Source: UBA7672 sp965279205 (lineage in GTDB: Bacteria > Pseudomonadota > Alphaproteobacteria > Caulobacterales > Hyphomonadaceae). Taken from it: a stretch of 64,000 nt of DNA. The position numbers were made by a program, and so were the translations under genes. Location of the stretch: assembly GCA_965279205.1 (NCBI GenBank), contig OZ257144.1, forward strand, positions 186,001-250,000, in the 5' to 3' direction. The notes under the pieces are model-generated. The model did no database searches. It had not been told where the DNA came from and worked only from the letters and a program-made list of their open reading frames with translations. Below are positions 43,017 to 49,639 of the stretch, piece by piece; positions within the stretch are counted from its first letter, which is position 1, and every line of letters begins with the position of its first letter.

Positions 43017-43703
43017 ATGACGACTGCCAAGACGATCCTGCTTGTCGACGACGATGCGGAACTGCGTGAGGCGCTGGCCGAGCAGTTCGAGCTGCATGAG
43101 GGATTCAGGATCGAGCACGCCAGTTCGGCTGGCGAGGGCATCAAGAAGGCCGAGGAAACCCGGGCTGACCTGGTGATCCTCGATGTCGAGCTGCCGGACA
43201 TGGATGGTCGCGACGCCTGCCGGCTGATGCGCAAGCACGGCATCGCCGCGCCGATCGTCATGCTGACCGGCCAGACGACGGATGCCGATGCGATCCTTGG
43301 ACTGGATTCAGGCGCGAACGACTACGTCACCAAGCCGTTCAAGTTCTCGGTGCTGCTTGCCCGCGTGCGCGCTCACCTGCGCACGTTCGAACAGAGCGAA
43401 GACGCCACCTTCCGGCTGGGGCCGTATGAATTCCGCCCGGCGGCAAAGCTGCTGATCGACGAGAAGGAACGAAAGATCCGCCTCACCGAAAAAGAGACCA
43501 ACATCCTCAAATATCTCTACCGGGCAGGGGGCAAGCCAGTGGGACGCGAGGAACTGTTGTCGGAAGTGTGGGGCTACAACGCCAACGTGACGACCCACAC
43601 GCTGGAGACGCACATCTACCGCCTCCGTCAGAAAATCGAGCCCGATCCGGCGAATGCCCGGCTGCTGCTGACAGAGAGCGGCGGGTATCGGCTGCAGGCG
43701 TGA
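43017..43703 (+). CDS. cenR: Two-component response regulator, CenR-type
   Basis: OmpR/PhoB family regulator of 228 residues. The receiver domain has DDD acidic pocket residues, the phospho-acceptor Asp56 in DLVILDVELP and TKPFKF. The C-terminal winged helix has LTEKETNILKYLYRAGGKPV and TTHTLETHIYRLRQKIEPD. The overall pattern matches CenR, which in Caulobacter is essential and controls envelope integrity with CenK. No sensor kinase lies next to it here. A -35-like TTGACG is at 42968. Confidence 0.85.
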   Translation: MTTAKTILLVDDDAELREALAEQFELHEGFRIEHASSAGEGIKKAEETRADLVILDVELPDMDGRDACRLMRKHGIAAPIVMLTGQTTDADAILGLDSGANDYVTKPFKFSVLLARVRAHLRTFEQSEDATFRLGPYEFRPAAKLLIDEKERKIRLTEKETNILKYLYRAGGKPVGREELLSEVWGYNANVTTHTLETHIYRLRQKIEPDPANARLLLTESGGYRLQA

Positions 43704-43704
43704 C

Positions 43705-44103
43705 ATGCGGGTAGGCGGAGTTCTTTTCGCCTTCGCATTTGGTTTGCACGGATGTGCGCCCTCAGGATCCGCTGCAGTGTCTGCAACAGATACTGTTGTT
43801 TACGTGACGGACCCTGCTGACCTCTCGGAGCCTGCAATAAAGACTTACGTCTGCGCAGATCGCGGCGCGAACTCAGCAGATGCCTTGCGCGCGATGGCAA
43901 TGGTCGAGTCAGCTATTCGAGCGGAGGGCCGCGACCCGGCGGCCATTTATTTGAACGCGCATGAACCTTTGGACGCAGAACCGTCGGTGTGGCGGGTTCT
44001 TGTGGGCGGTGCCTGCGGTTCACCCATGCCATTTTTCCATCAACACTCGATTTATTCGGCGGATCTTCGGACTGGCAAAATACGCATTTGGCTACCGAAC
44101 TGA
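43705..44103 (+). CDS. Small predicted lipoprotein, unknown function
   Basis: 132 residues with a signal segment ending in GLHGC (Cys17). The mature part contains a stretch DRGANSADALRAMAMVESAIRAEGRDP and a terminal FFHQHSIYSADLRTGKIRIWLPN, and four further cysteines or paired residues are not obvious. It follows cenR with a one-base gap, suggesting co-transcription. The base composition is lower in GC than the neighbours, so it may be a recent arrival. No family was recognised. Confidence 0.65.
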   Translation: MRVGGVLFAFAFGLHGCAPSGSAAVSATDTVVYVTDPADLSEPAIKTYVCADRGANSADALRAMAMVESAIRAEGRDPAAIYLNAHEPLDAEPSVWRVLVGGACGSPMPFFHQHSIYSADLRTGKIRIWLPN

Positions 44104-44121
44104 TCGGGCTGTTCTTCAGGC

Positions 44122-44715
44122 CTACGCACACCCCTCGACATACTGGATGCTCGGGCCGCCGGCGTGGATGGCGCCGACCTTACCCGTGCCGTCGATCTCG
44201 TAGACGATGCCGCGTGCGGCGTCGTCCTCGACATAGGGCTCGGAGCGCGGGGCGCCTTTCCACCAGGTGATGTATTCAGCGGGGTTGTCCTGGTATTTGT
44301 GCGGGCTGGCCTTCGCGTCGGCGCCGTAGGCGGCCTTGACCGCGTCTGGCGTGTCGCCGAGGCCGAGGCCCTTGTCGGTCTTCACCGTCGACAAATCCCC
44401 AATCGTGATGCGGGTCAGCTTGTCTGATTCCAGCATGACCCAGAGACCATCGGGCGCACGCAGCGGCTGGAACTCTATGCAGTCGCCCGGAATGCCGACC
44501 GCGTCGGGCGTTCGCGTGTCGCCGACCGCGGCGATGATCTCGGCCTTCGACATGCCGATCTTCAGCGGGCCGAGTCCGTCGGCGGTCAGCATGTCGGCTG
44601 CAGCCGGCGCAGGAGCCGTTTCCGCTGCCGGGGTTGGCGTCGGCGCCAGAGGCTCGTTGCTCGCCGGTGCGCAGGCGGCGAAGGTTAGGGCAGCGGCAAG
44701 AGCGAGAGGCTTCAA
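44122..44715 (-). CDS. Predicted lipoprotein, unknown function
   Basis: 197 residues from a TTG at 44715, chosen because ggag lies seven bases upstream and it places LTFAAC (Cys15) correctly. A Pro/Ala/Thr-rich linker precedes a domain beginning GLGPLKIGMSKAEIIAAVG, a pattern seen in small periplasmic proteins that contain a SmpA-like repeat. The second copy is GLGLGDTPDAVKAAYG. Function is unknown. Confidence 0.75.
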   Translation of the reverse strand: MKPLALAAALTFAACAPASNEPLAPTPTPAAETAPAPAAADMLTADGLGPLKIGMSKAEIIAAVGDTRTPDAVGIPGDCIEFQPLRAPDGLWVMLESDKLTRITIGDLSTVKTDKGLGLGDTPDAVKAAYGADAKASPHKYQDNPAEYITWWKGAPRSEPYVEDDAARGIVYEIDGTGKVGAIHAGGPSIQYVEGCA

Positions 44716-44798
44716 GGCGTATCTCCAGCTGGCGTGTTGATGTCGATATATGCGGCCGTTGCGGTTCGGCGATGTCCGGCAGGGCAGGCGGGAGTTGT

Positions 44799-45434
44799 TC
44801 AGGCTGGCGGCTTCTCCACCGACCGCATGAGGCTCAGGCCGAGCAAGAGCCATCCAGCGCCAATCACAATGCTGGAGCCGATCAGCGCGATGGGGCCGGA
44901 CACCGTTGCCGCACTAAGTATCGGCGCGACGAAGAAGCCGATCGCGACCAGCACCGCTCCGATACGCGAGAACACCTTGGTGAAGAACAGCGACAGCGCG
45001 AACAAGAACCAGCCGAGGAAGAACGCGGACGCGGCAATCAGCGCGCCAATGTCGAAAGGCGTAAGGCCCTTGGCGTCCTCCACGGCTTCAAGCGTCGCGG
45101 GCGCCTGCTGCGCGAAATCGCGGATGGTGAAGGCCTGATTCCACTCCACCGAGAACAGGGCGACCGCCCCTGCAACGGCCAGCGCAAAGGAGACGGCGCC
45201 GAAGGCGCCGGCGCGATGCATCTGGCCGAGATGTAGCCCGATGACGCCGAAGAGCATCAGCAGCGCGGTGAGCGCGGCGAGTATCTGACGAATGAAAAAG
45301 ACATCTGAGGCGGCAAGCTCAGCGAAACCGCCCTGGGGCAGCATGGGCGAAAGCACGGCATTGATGCCGATCAGAAGCAGGCCGGCCAGAACAAGCGACA
45401 GGCCCGTCGCCACGGAGAAAGGTCTGCTTGCCAT
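44799..45434 (-). CDS. Six-helix membrane protein, unknown function
   Basis: 211 residues with about six hydrophobic segments, such as LSLVLAGLLLIGINAVL, ILAALTALLMLFGVIGLHLG and IALIGSSIVIGAGWLLLGLSL. The pattern resembles DUF4386-type proteins, but this cannot be confirmed by reading. It lies between a lipoprotein and xthA on the same strand. Confidence 0.75.
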   Translation of the reverse strand: MASRPFSVATGLSLVLAGLLLIGINAVLSPMLPQGGFAELAASDVFFIRQILAALTALLMLFGVIGLHLGQMHRAGAFGAVSFALAVAGAVALFSVEWNQAFTIRDFAQQAPATLEAVEDAKGLTPFDIGALIAASAFFLGWFLFALSLFFTKVFSRIGAVLVAIGFFVAPILSAATVSGPIALIGSSIVIGAGWLLLGLSLMRSVEKPPA

Positions 45435-45512
45435 CCCACACCCGCCGATTTGTTAGAGCAACCCTAGCTTATCAAGGGCGCATGCCGCCAGCGCAGCCGG
45501 TTTCTGCGCCGG

Positions 45513-46328
45513 TTACGCAGCGGCAGTCACTGTAACGGTCACCGGTACGTGGTCGCTGGGCTTTTCGCCGCCGCGCTCTTCCGGGTGAATCCTGTAACTC
45601 TGGATGTCGACCAGCGGCGTTGCGCGTTTGTCGGCCCACCAGTGGTCGAGGCGCCGGCCGCGGTTCGAGAGCTTCCAGTCGGCGGCGCGATAGCTCCACC
45701 AGGTGTAGAGTTTTTCTTCCGGCTTGTGCTTGGCGCGGGCGATGTCGGTGAACTTGCCGTCGGCCAGGATGCGCTTGAGGCCATCGGTCTCGACCGGCGT
45801 GTGGCTCACCACATTGAGCAGCTGGCGATGCGACCAGACATCATTCTCTTCGGGCGCGATGTTGATGTCCCCGGCGACAAGCAAGGGAGGGGCGGAGCGC
45901 TTCGCGGCGCGCGCGGCGTAGAAATCATGCATGCGCTCGATGAAGTCGAGCTTGTGCGCGAACTTCTCGTTCAGCGCCGGATCGGGAATGTCGGCGCCGG
46001 CGGGGACATAGAGATTGTGGAGCTCGAAGCCCGCAACCTTCACCGCGGCGCAGCGCGCATGGCCGTGACGGCAGAAGGGCGGCGGCTCGGTCTCCTCGAT
46101 CGCATGCTTCGAGACGATCGCGACGCCATGCATGCCCTTCTGGCCGGAGAGCTTGATGTGTTTGTAGCCGGCCGCCTCGAAGGCTTTGCGGGGGAACTGG
46201 TCCTCGAGGCATTTGATCTCTTGCAGGCACAGGACATCGGGCTTCTCGCGCTTGAGGAAGGCCGTCACGCGGTCGATGCGAAGGCGGACTGAATTGATGT
46301 TCCAGGTCGCCAGAGAGAGGCGGTTCAT
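45513..46328 (-). CDS. xthA: Exodeoxyribonuclease III
   Basis: AP endonuclease of base excision repair. 271 residues. Family motifs are TWNINSVRLR, LQEIKCLEDQFP, HGVAIVSK, GDINIAPEENDVW and SDHVPVTV. The ATG at 46328 gives the standard MNRLSLATWNINS start. lolA lies 400 bp upstream on the same strand, as in related genomes. Confidence 0.97.
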   Translation of the reverse strand: MNRLSLATWNINSVRLRIDRVTAFLKREKPDVLCLQEIKCLEDQFPRKAFEAAGYKHIKLSGQKGMHGVAIVSKHAIEETEPPPFCRHGHARCAAVKVAGFELHNLYVPAGADIPDPALNEKFAHKLDFIERMHDFYAARAAKRSAPPLLVAGDINIAPEENDVWSHRQLLNVVSHTPVETDGLKRILADGKFTDIARAKHKPEEKLYTWWSYRAADWKLSNRGRRLDHWWADKRATPLVDIQSYRIHPEERGGEKPSDHVPVTVTVTAAA

Positions 46329-46728
46329 TGCGCGGGGAGACGTCCGTTTCGGGGGCTGCAGGCAGCGAGACAATCGGGTGCGCCGTCCCTCAAATCAAGG
46401 AAAAGCGCCCGGGGTTCGCGTGTTTCTGGCGGGGTGCGGCGGTTACCAAACAAACGCGCCCAGCCGCGGGGACAGCCAGGCGCGTTTTGCGCCCCGGGGG
46501 CGCGATGGGGCCGGGGGATAGCTCCGGCTTTCGAACCGCTCCAGCGCCCGCGGGGGGAAGCTCGAGCACGAGCAGCATCGATCCACAGTGGCAATTACGC
46601 CACGAACCTCAAGATTTGTCATCTGTATGATGGTTAAAATTTGTGTGTTGCCCCGCCGCGACGTCAGGCCTTGACGCACCGCGAACCCTGATTTCGGCGA
46701 ATCGCTGCGCCTAAGGGTTATCCCAGGG
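46329..46728. other. 400-bp gap between lolA and xthA without a supported gene
   Basis: Very GC-rich DNA with strong self-complementarity. A 9 bp stem aaacgcgcc / ggcgcgttt (46452-46460 and 46479-46487) could act as a terminator for lolA transcription. gcgccccgggggcgc follows at once at 46489-46503. No tRNA, tmRNA or other RNA family was recognised, and open frames here look like shadows. Confidence 0.5.
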
Positions 46729-47487
46729 CTAGTTGCGGCGATCGTCGTCGTTGGGGTCTTTGACCACGAACAGGGATGGCTTCATCGTGACGTTCTTCTT
46801 GATGTCGCTGAGTTGCACGCGCGTTTCCGCGCCCGTGCCGTCGAGCTGGCGCCAGCCGAGCAGTTCGAAGTCCGACGTACGGAACTGGAGGATCATCTTG
46901 CCCTCGGCTTCGCCGGTCTTGTCGACCAGCGTCACGAAGTAGGAGCCGTTCGACGTCTGCACGTCGGCGACACTGCCGTCCTTCTTGAGGTCGATGTTCG
47001 AGCGCAGGAAGAGATGCAGCGGCGTTGAGGACAGCGGCACGGCATCATACGCCTTGCGCTTGGGCTCCTCGATCGAGACGGTTGTGCCGTCCGACACAAT
47101 GAAAATGGGCTCCGGCGAGGTGTACTCGAAACGCACCTTGCCCGGACGGTTGATGTAGAACGCGCCGGAAGACGGCGAGCCGGTAGGATCGACCTGGGTG
47201 AAGCGGCCCTGCACGGTCTTCACTTCGGTCATCGCCTTGCCGACGCGATCGATGATCGTGTTGCGGTCCATCGCCGGGACAGGCGAGGGCGACGGACTCT
47301 GGATCTTGATGAGCCTGGCATCGCCCGGTCTTGCGATCGCGGGCGTCACTTTGACCGGCGTCATTGTCGGCTGTGCGACGATCGGCGCAGGCGCCGCCAG
47401 CGGTGCGACAGGGGCGGGCGGGGCGGCTTGCGCGGTCAGGCCAGCGCCGGAAAGGGCAAGCGGGATAAAGGCGGACAGGATGCTCAT
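46729..47487 (-). CDS. lolA: Outer-membrane lipoprotein carrier LolA-like protein
   Basis: Periplasmic chaperone that carries lipoproteins from LolCDE to the outer membrane. 252 residues. After a signal peptide comes a long Pro/Ala-rich linker (about 26-70), then the LolA domain: AMTEVKTVQGRFTQVDPTG, FYINRPGKVRFEYTSPEPIFIVSDG and ILQFRTSDFELLGWRQLDG. The ATG at 47487 is preferred because it starts the signal peptide directly and has gagg nine bases upstream. The linker is longer than usual for LolA. The pair lolA-xthA is conserved. Confidence 0.93.
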   Translation of the reverse strand: MSILSAFIPLALSGAGLTAQAAPPAPVAPLAAPAPIVAQPTMTPVKVTPAIARPGDARLIKIQSPSPSPVPAMDRNTIIDRVGKAMTEVKTVQGRFTQVDPTGSPSSGAFYINRPGKVRFEYTSPEPIFIVSDGTTVSIEEPKRKAYDAVPLSSTPLHLFLRSNIDLKKDGSVADVQTSNGSYFVTLVDKTGEAEGKMILQFRTSDFELLGWRQLDGTGAETRVQLSDIKKNVTMKPSLFVVKDPNDDDRRN

Positions 47488-47593
47488 GGAGCCGAACCTC
47501 GTCCTCGCGACCGGCGAAAACAAGACGCTGCCAAGGTTTTTTCGCCCTGTTTTCATGAACATCGGTTCAGTCCTAAGGTGTTTGTGAGGGGTC

Positions 47594-48010
47594 ATGGGGA
47601 TAGCTAACGCGATGGGACCGAAACAGTTTCATGAGGTGGTGATGGGCTTTCCGGAGACGGAATACGCCACCTCCTACGGTCAGCCGGCCTACAAGGCTTT
47701 CGGGAAGTTTCTCGCTCGCCTCAGGAAAGAGGACGACAGCGTGGTGCTGGGCCAGGTGCCGCTCGATGAACGCGAGATGCTGTGCGAGGCGGATCCCGGG
47801 ACATTCCACTTCACCGATCACTACAGAAGCTATCCGTATGTACTCGCGCGGCTGAAAAGGCTCGATGCGAAGACGCTGCGCGGGTATCTGACACGGCAGT
47901 GGCGCCATAATGCGCCCAAGAAGTGGCTGAAGGCTTGGGACGAGGGGACGCCGCTTCCAGCGGTTCCGAAGAAAGCCGCGAAACCGAGGGCGAGGAAGAA
48001 AACACGATGA
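47594..48010 (+). CDS. MmcQ/YjbR family protein
   Basis: 138 residues. The family pattern is FPETEYATSYGQPAYKAFGKFLARL and CEADPGTFHFTDHYRSYPYVLARL, with a basic C-terminal tail (KKAAKPRARKKTR). Structures show a double-wing fold with weak similarity to DNA-binding proteins, but a role is not known. gagggg precedes the ATG at 47594. The stop overlaps the next gene (ATGA). Confidence 0.9.
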   Translation: MGIANAMGPKQFHEVVMGFPETEYATSYGQPAYKAFGKFLARLRKEDDSVVLGQVPLDEREMLCEADPGTFHFTDHYRSYPYVLARLKRLDAKTLRGYLTRQWRHNAPKKWLKAWDEGTPLPAVPKKAAKPRARKKTR

Positions 48011-48303
48011 GACTGTTGCTGATCCTCCTGCTCGCAGGCGCGCTTGCCGTGGGCGGCTATCTTACCAAGCCGACGCTCGAAGCTCACCGCACTCACGCCA
48101 ACGAAGTGTTGGCGGAAAAGGGCAAAGAGGGCGATGTCATTGGCGACCTGATCGGCAGCGTCATCAACGCTGCGACCCGCAAGGACGATTTCGAAGACTT
48201 GCTGGTCGCGACGAAATACACGGTGCGCTCGGGCGACACGGTGCTGGTCGAGTGCCTCGGCGTGTTCTCGCAGTTCTTCTGTTCGACGCCGGAGAAGAAG
48301 TAA
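48007..48303 (+). CDS. Small membrane-anchored protein, paralogue 1
   Basis: 98 residues. One N-terminal hydrophobic segment (LLLILLLAGALAVGGYL) is followed by a soluble domain ending LLVATKYTVRSGDTVLVECLGVFSQFFCS. The C-terminal part, with GVFSQFF and two cysteines, recalls DUF4359 proteins. The next gene encodes a protein with the same layout. It starts inside the YjbR gene stop. Confidence 0.75.
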   Translation: MRLLLILLLAGALAVGGYLTKPTLEAHRTHANEVLAEKGKEGDVIGDLIGSVINAATRKDDFEDLLVATKYTVRSGDTVLVECLGVFSQFFCSTPEKK

Positions 48304-48304
48304 C

Positions 48305-48604
48305 GTGATCCGCCGTTATCTCGTCGTTGTCGGCATTATCCTTGTGGCGCTGGTCTCGATCGGGCTCTTTACCAAGCCGAAGCCAGACGATTTGCGCGAA
48401 GCTGTCGAGGAGAGCGTAGCAGCGTACGAAAAGGCGCAAGCCACGTCGGCTGATGTTCCCGACAACAAGCTGGCGCAGCTGCAAACCATCTCGGAGGCGC
48501 ACGACTATTTCGTGGCTCTGTCCTACAGCGCCAAGCTTGCAAACGGTGTCGAGGTCTTCTGCATCGGCGCGTTCAAGGTCACCTACTGCCAGTCGCCGGA
48601 CTGA
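48305..48604 (+). CDS. Small membrane-anchored protein, paralogue 2
   Basis: 99 residues, GTG start one base after the upstream stop. One N-terminal helix (YLVVVGIILVALVSIGLF), then a soluble domain ending HDYFVALSYSAKLANGVEVFCIGAFKVTYCQ, which aligns with the end of paralogue 1. The two genes look like a tandem duplication. The stop codon lies in the first unit of a 14 bp tandem repeat. Confidence 0.75.
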   Translation: MIRRYLVVVGIILVALVSIGLFTKPKPDDLREAVEESVAAYEKAQATSADVPDNKLAQLQTISEAHDYFVALSYSAKLANGVEVFCIGAFKVTYCQSPD

Positions 48605-48642
48605 GGCGTCCGGACTGAGGCGTCCGGACTGAGGCGTCCGGA
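48601..48642. repeat. Three exact 14-bp tandem repeats at the 3' end of a gene
   Basis: ctgaggcgtccgga occurs three times without mismatch, followed by a partial fourth (ctggggcgt). The first unit includes the stop codon. Confidence 0.9.
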
Positions 48643-48670
48643 CTGGGGCGTGACGTCTCGGTCCAAATGA

Positions 48671-48698
48671 AAAGGCCGGCTCTTTCGAGCCGGCCTTT
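48671..48698. terminator. Bidirectional intrinsic terminator between the small membrane-protein genes and cspA
   Basis: aaaggccggctc / gagccggccttt stem of 12 bp with a tttc loop. A- and T-tails on both sides allow function on either strand for the convergent genes. The same core recurs at 49586-49612. Confidence 0.8.
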
Positions 48699-48742
48699 CC
48701 TGTTCGCGAGCTGCGGCTGCACGCAGCACCGCGTTAGCTCAA

Positions 48743-48952
48743 TCAGACCGCGCGAAGGTTGACGGCCGACATTTTGCCGGAGCGTTTGTCAGCTTGTTCT
48801 TCGAACGTGATCTTTTGGCCTTCATTGAGGCCGCGCAGGCCGGCGGCTTCCACCGCGCTGATGTGGACGAACACGTCCTTGCTGCCGTTGTCCGGCTGGA
48901 TGAAGCCGTAGCCTTTGGTGGTGTTGAACCACTTAACAGTACCCGTAGCCAT
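48743..48952 (-). CDS. cspA: Cold-shock protein CspA family
   Basis: A 69-residue single OB-fold RNA chaperone. RNP1 is KGYGFIQ (13-19) and RNP2 is VFVHISA. aagga lies nine bases before the ATG. A 330 bp gap upstream, with a GC-rich hairpin (cccctgccgc / gcggcaacgggg, 49096-49122), may encode the structured leader common in csp mRNAs. Confidence 0.97.
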   Translation of the reverse strand: MATGTVKWFNTTKGYGFIQPDNGSKDVFVHISAVEAAGLRGLNEGQKITFEEQADKRSGKMSAVNLRAV

Positions 48953-49283
48953 GGAAAGTCTTCCTTAAGTGTGTGACGACGTCCGCGCGCACGCGACCGC
49001 CTAGTGCATCAAGTGTGGGGATGTCGTCAGCGTGCCCGGGTGGGCGAGGCCAAGTCGTCGGCCGAAACTCGATGGCGGCCTTATACACGAGAAGGCCCCT
49101 GCCGCAAAGCGCGGCAACGGGGGTAGGCGCAGGCGGGCGATTTTTCTTGATTAAGTTCTGTCCAGAACCCATCTAACAAAGGTCGTTCTAGAGAAGGTGG
49201 GCCTTATTTCCCCGCAGGGACGTCAGGATTGACGATCCGGCAGGCGCGTCGCCACCGGCCGTTCCAGCGCACAGGAGCCGCGC
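48953..49283. other. Upstream region of cspA and the 91-residue gene
   Basis: 331 bp between divergent genes. It holds the GC-rich stem at 49096-49122 and an AT-rich patch (atttttcttgattaag, 49140-49155) that could contain a promoter. No open reading frame is convincing. Confidence 0.5.
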
Positions 49284-49559
49284 GTGACCATCGAAGAGCG
49301 AATTCCCGAGATGAACCAGAAAGAGCTGGAAAATCTCCAGCTGAACGCAGAGCGCCTGGCCAAAAGCGGGTCGCCGAAACAGCAGGCCGACGCCGCGGGG
49401 CTGTTGCCGATCATCGCCGCCGCCATGGAGACGCGCCGCACGGAGCGGGTCGTTGAACTCGCCGAGAAGAAAGTGGCGCGTCAGCGCGACCTCGCCGAAG
49501 GCCGCGCGAAGAAAGCCGCCCGCAAGAAAGCAGCCGACGCCGAAGCCGAGGCGCGCTGA
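49284..49559 (+). CDS. Hypothetical helical protein (91 aa)
   Basis: Charged, helical and rich in Ala, Lys and Glu. The N-terminal ERIPEMNQKELENLQLNAERLAKSGSPKQQADA precedes LLPIIAAAMETRR and a coiled-coil-like, lysine-rich C-terminus (KKAARKKAADAEAEAR). A GTG start at 49284 with aggag seven bases upstream. It converges with ftsK across a strong terminator. Function unknown. Confidence 0.75.
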   Translation: MTIEERIPEMNQKELENLQLNAERLAKSGSPKQQADAAGLLPIIAAAMETRRTERVVELAEKKVARQRDLAEGRAKKAARKKAADAEAEAR

Positions 49560-49585
49560 GCGGCCGCCGGCCGACCGAGATATGA

Positions 49586-49612
49586 AAAGGCCGGCTTGGT
49601 GGAGCCGGCCTT
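49586..49612. terminator. Bidirectional terminator between the 91-residue gene and ftsK
   Basis: aaaggccggct / agccggccttt stem with a five- to six-base loop and A/T tails, nearly the same as the terminator at 48671-48698. Confidence 0.8.
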
Positions 49613-49639
49613 TGTCGTTCTGGGGAGGGCAGGGCTGGC

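Noticed and set aside
46443..46679. Small cysteine-containing open frame or an RNA gene between lolA and xthA
   Set aside because: No ribosome binding site or family match. A ggttcgaa-like loop on the minus strand is not embedded in a tRNA or tmRNA structure.
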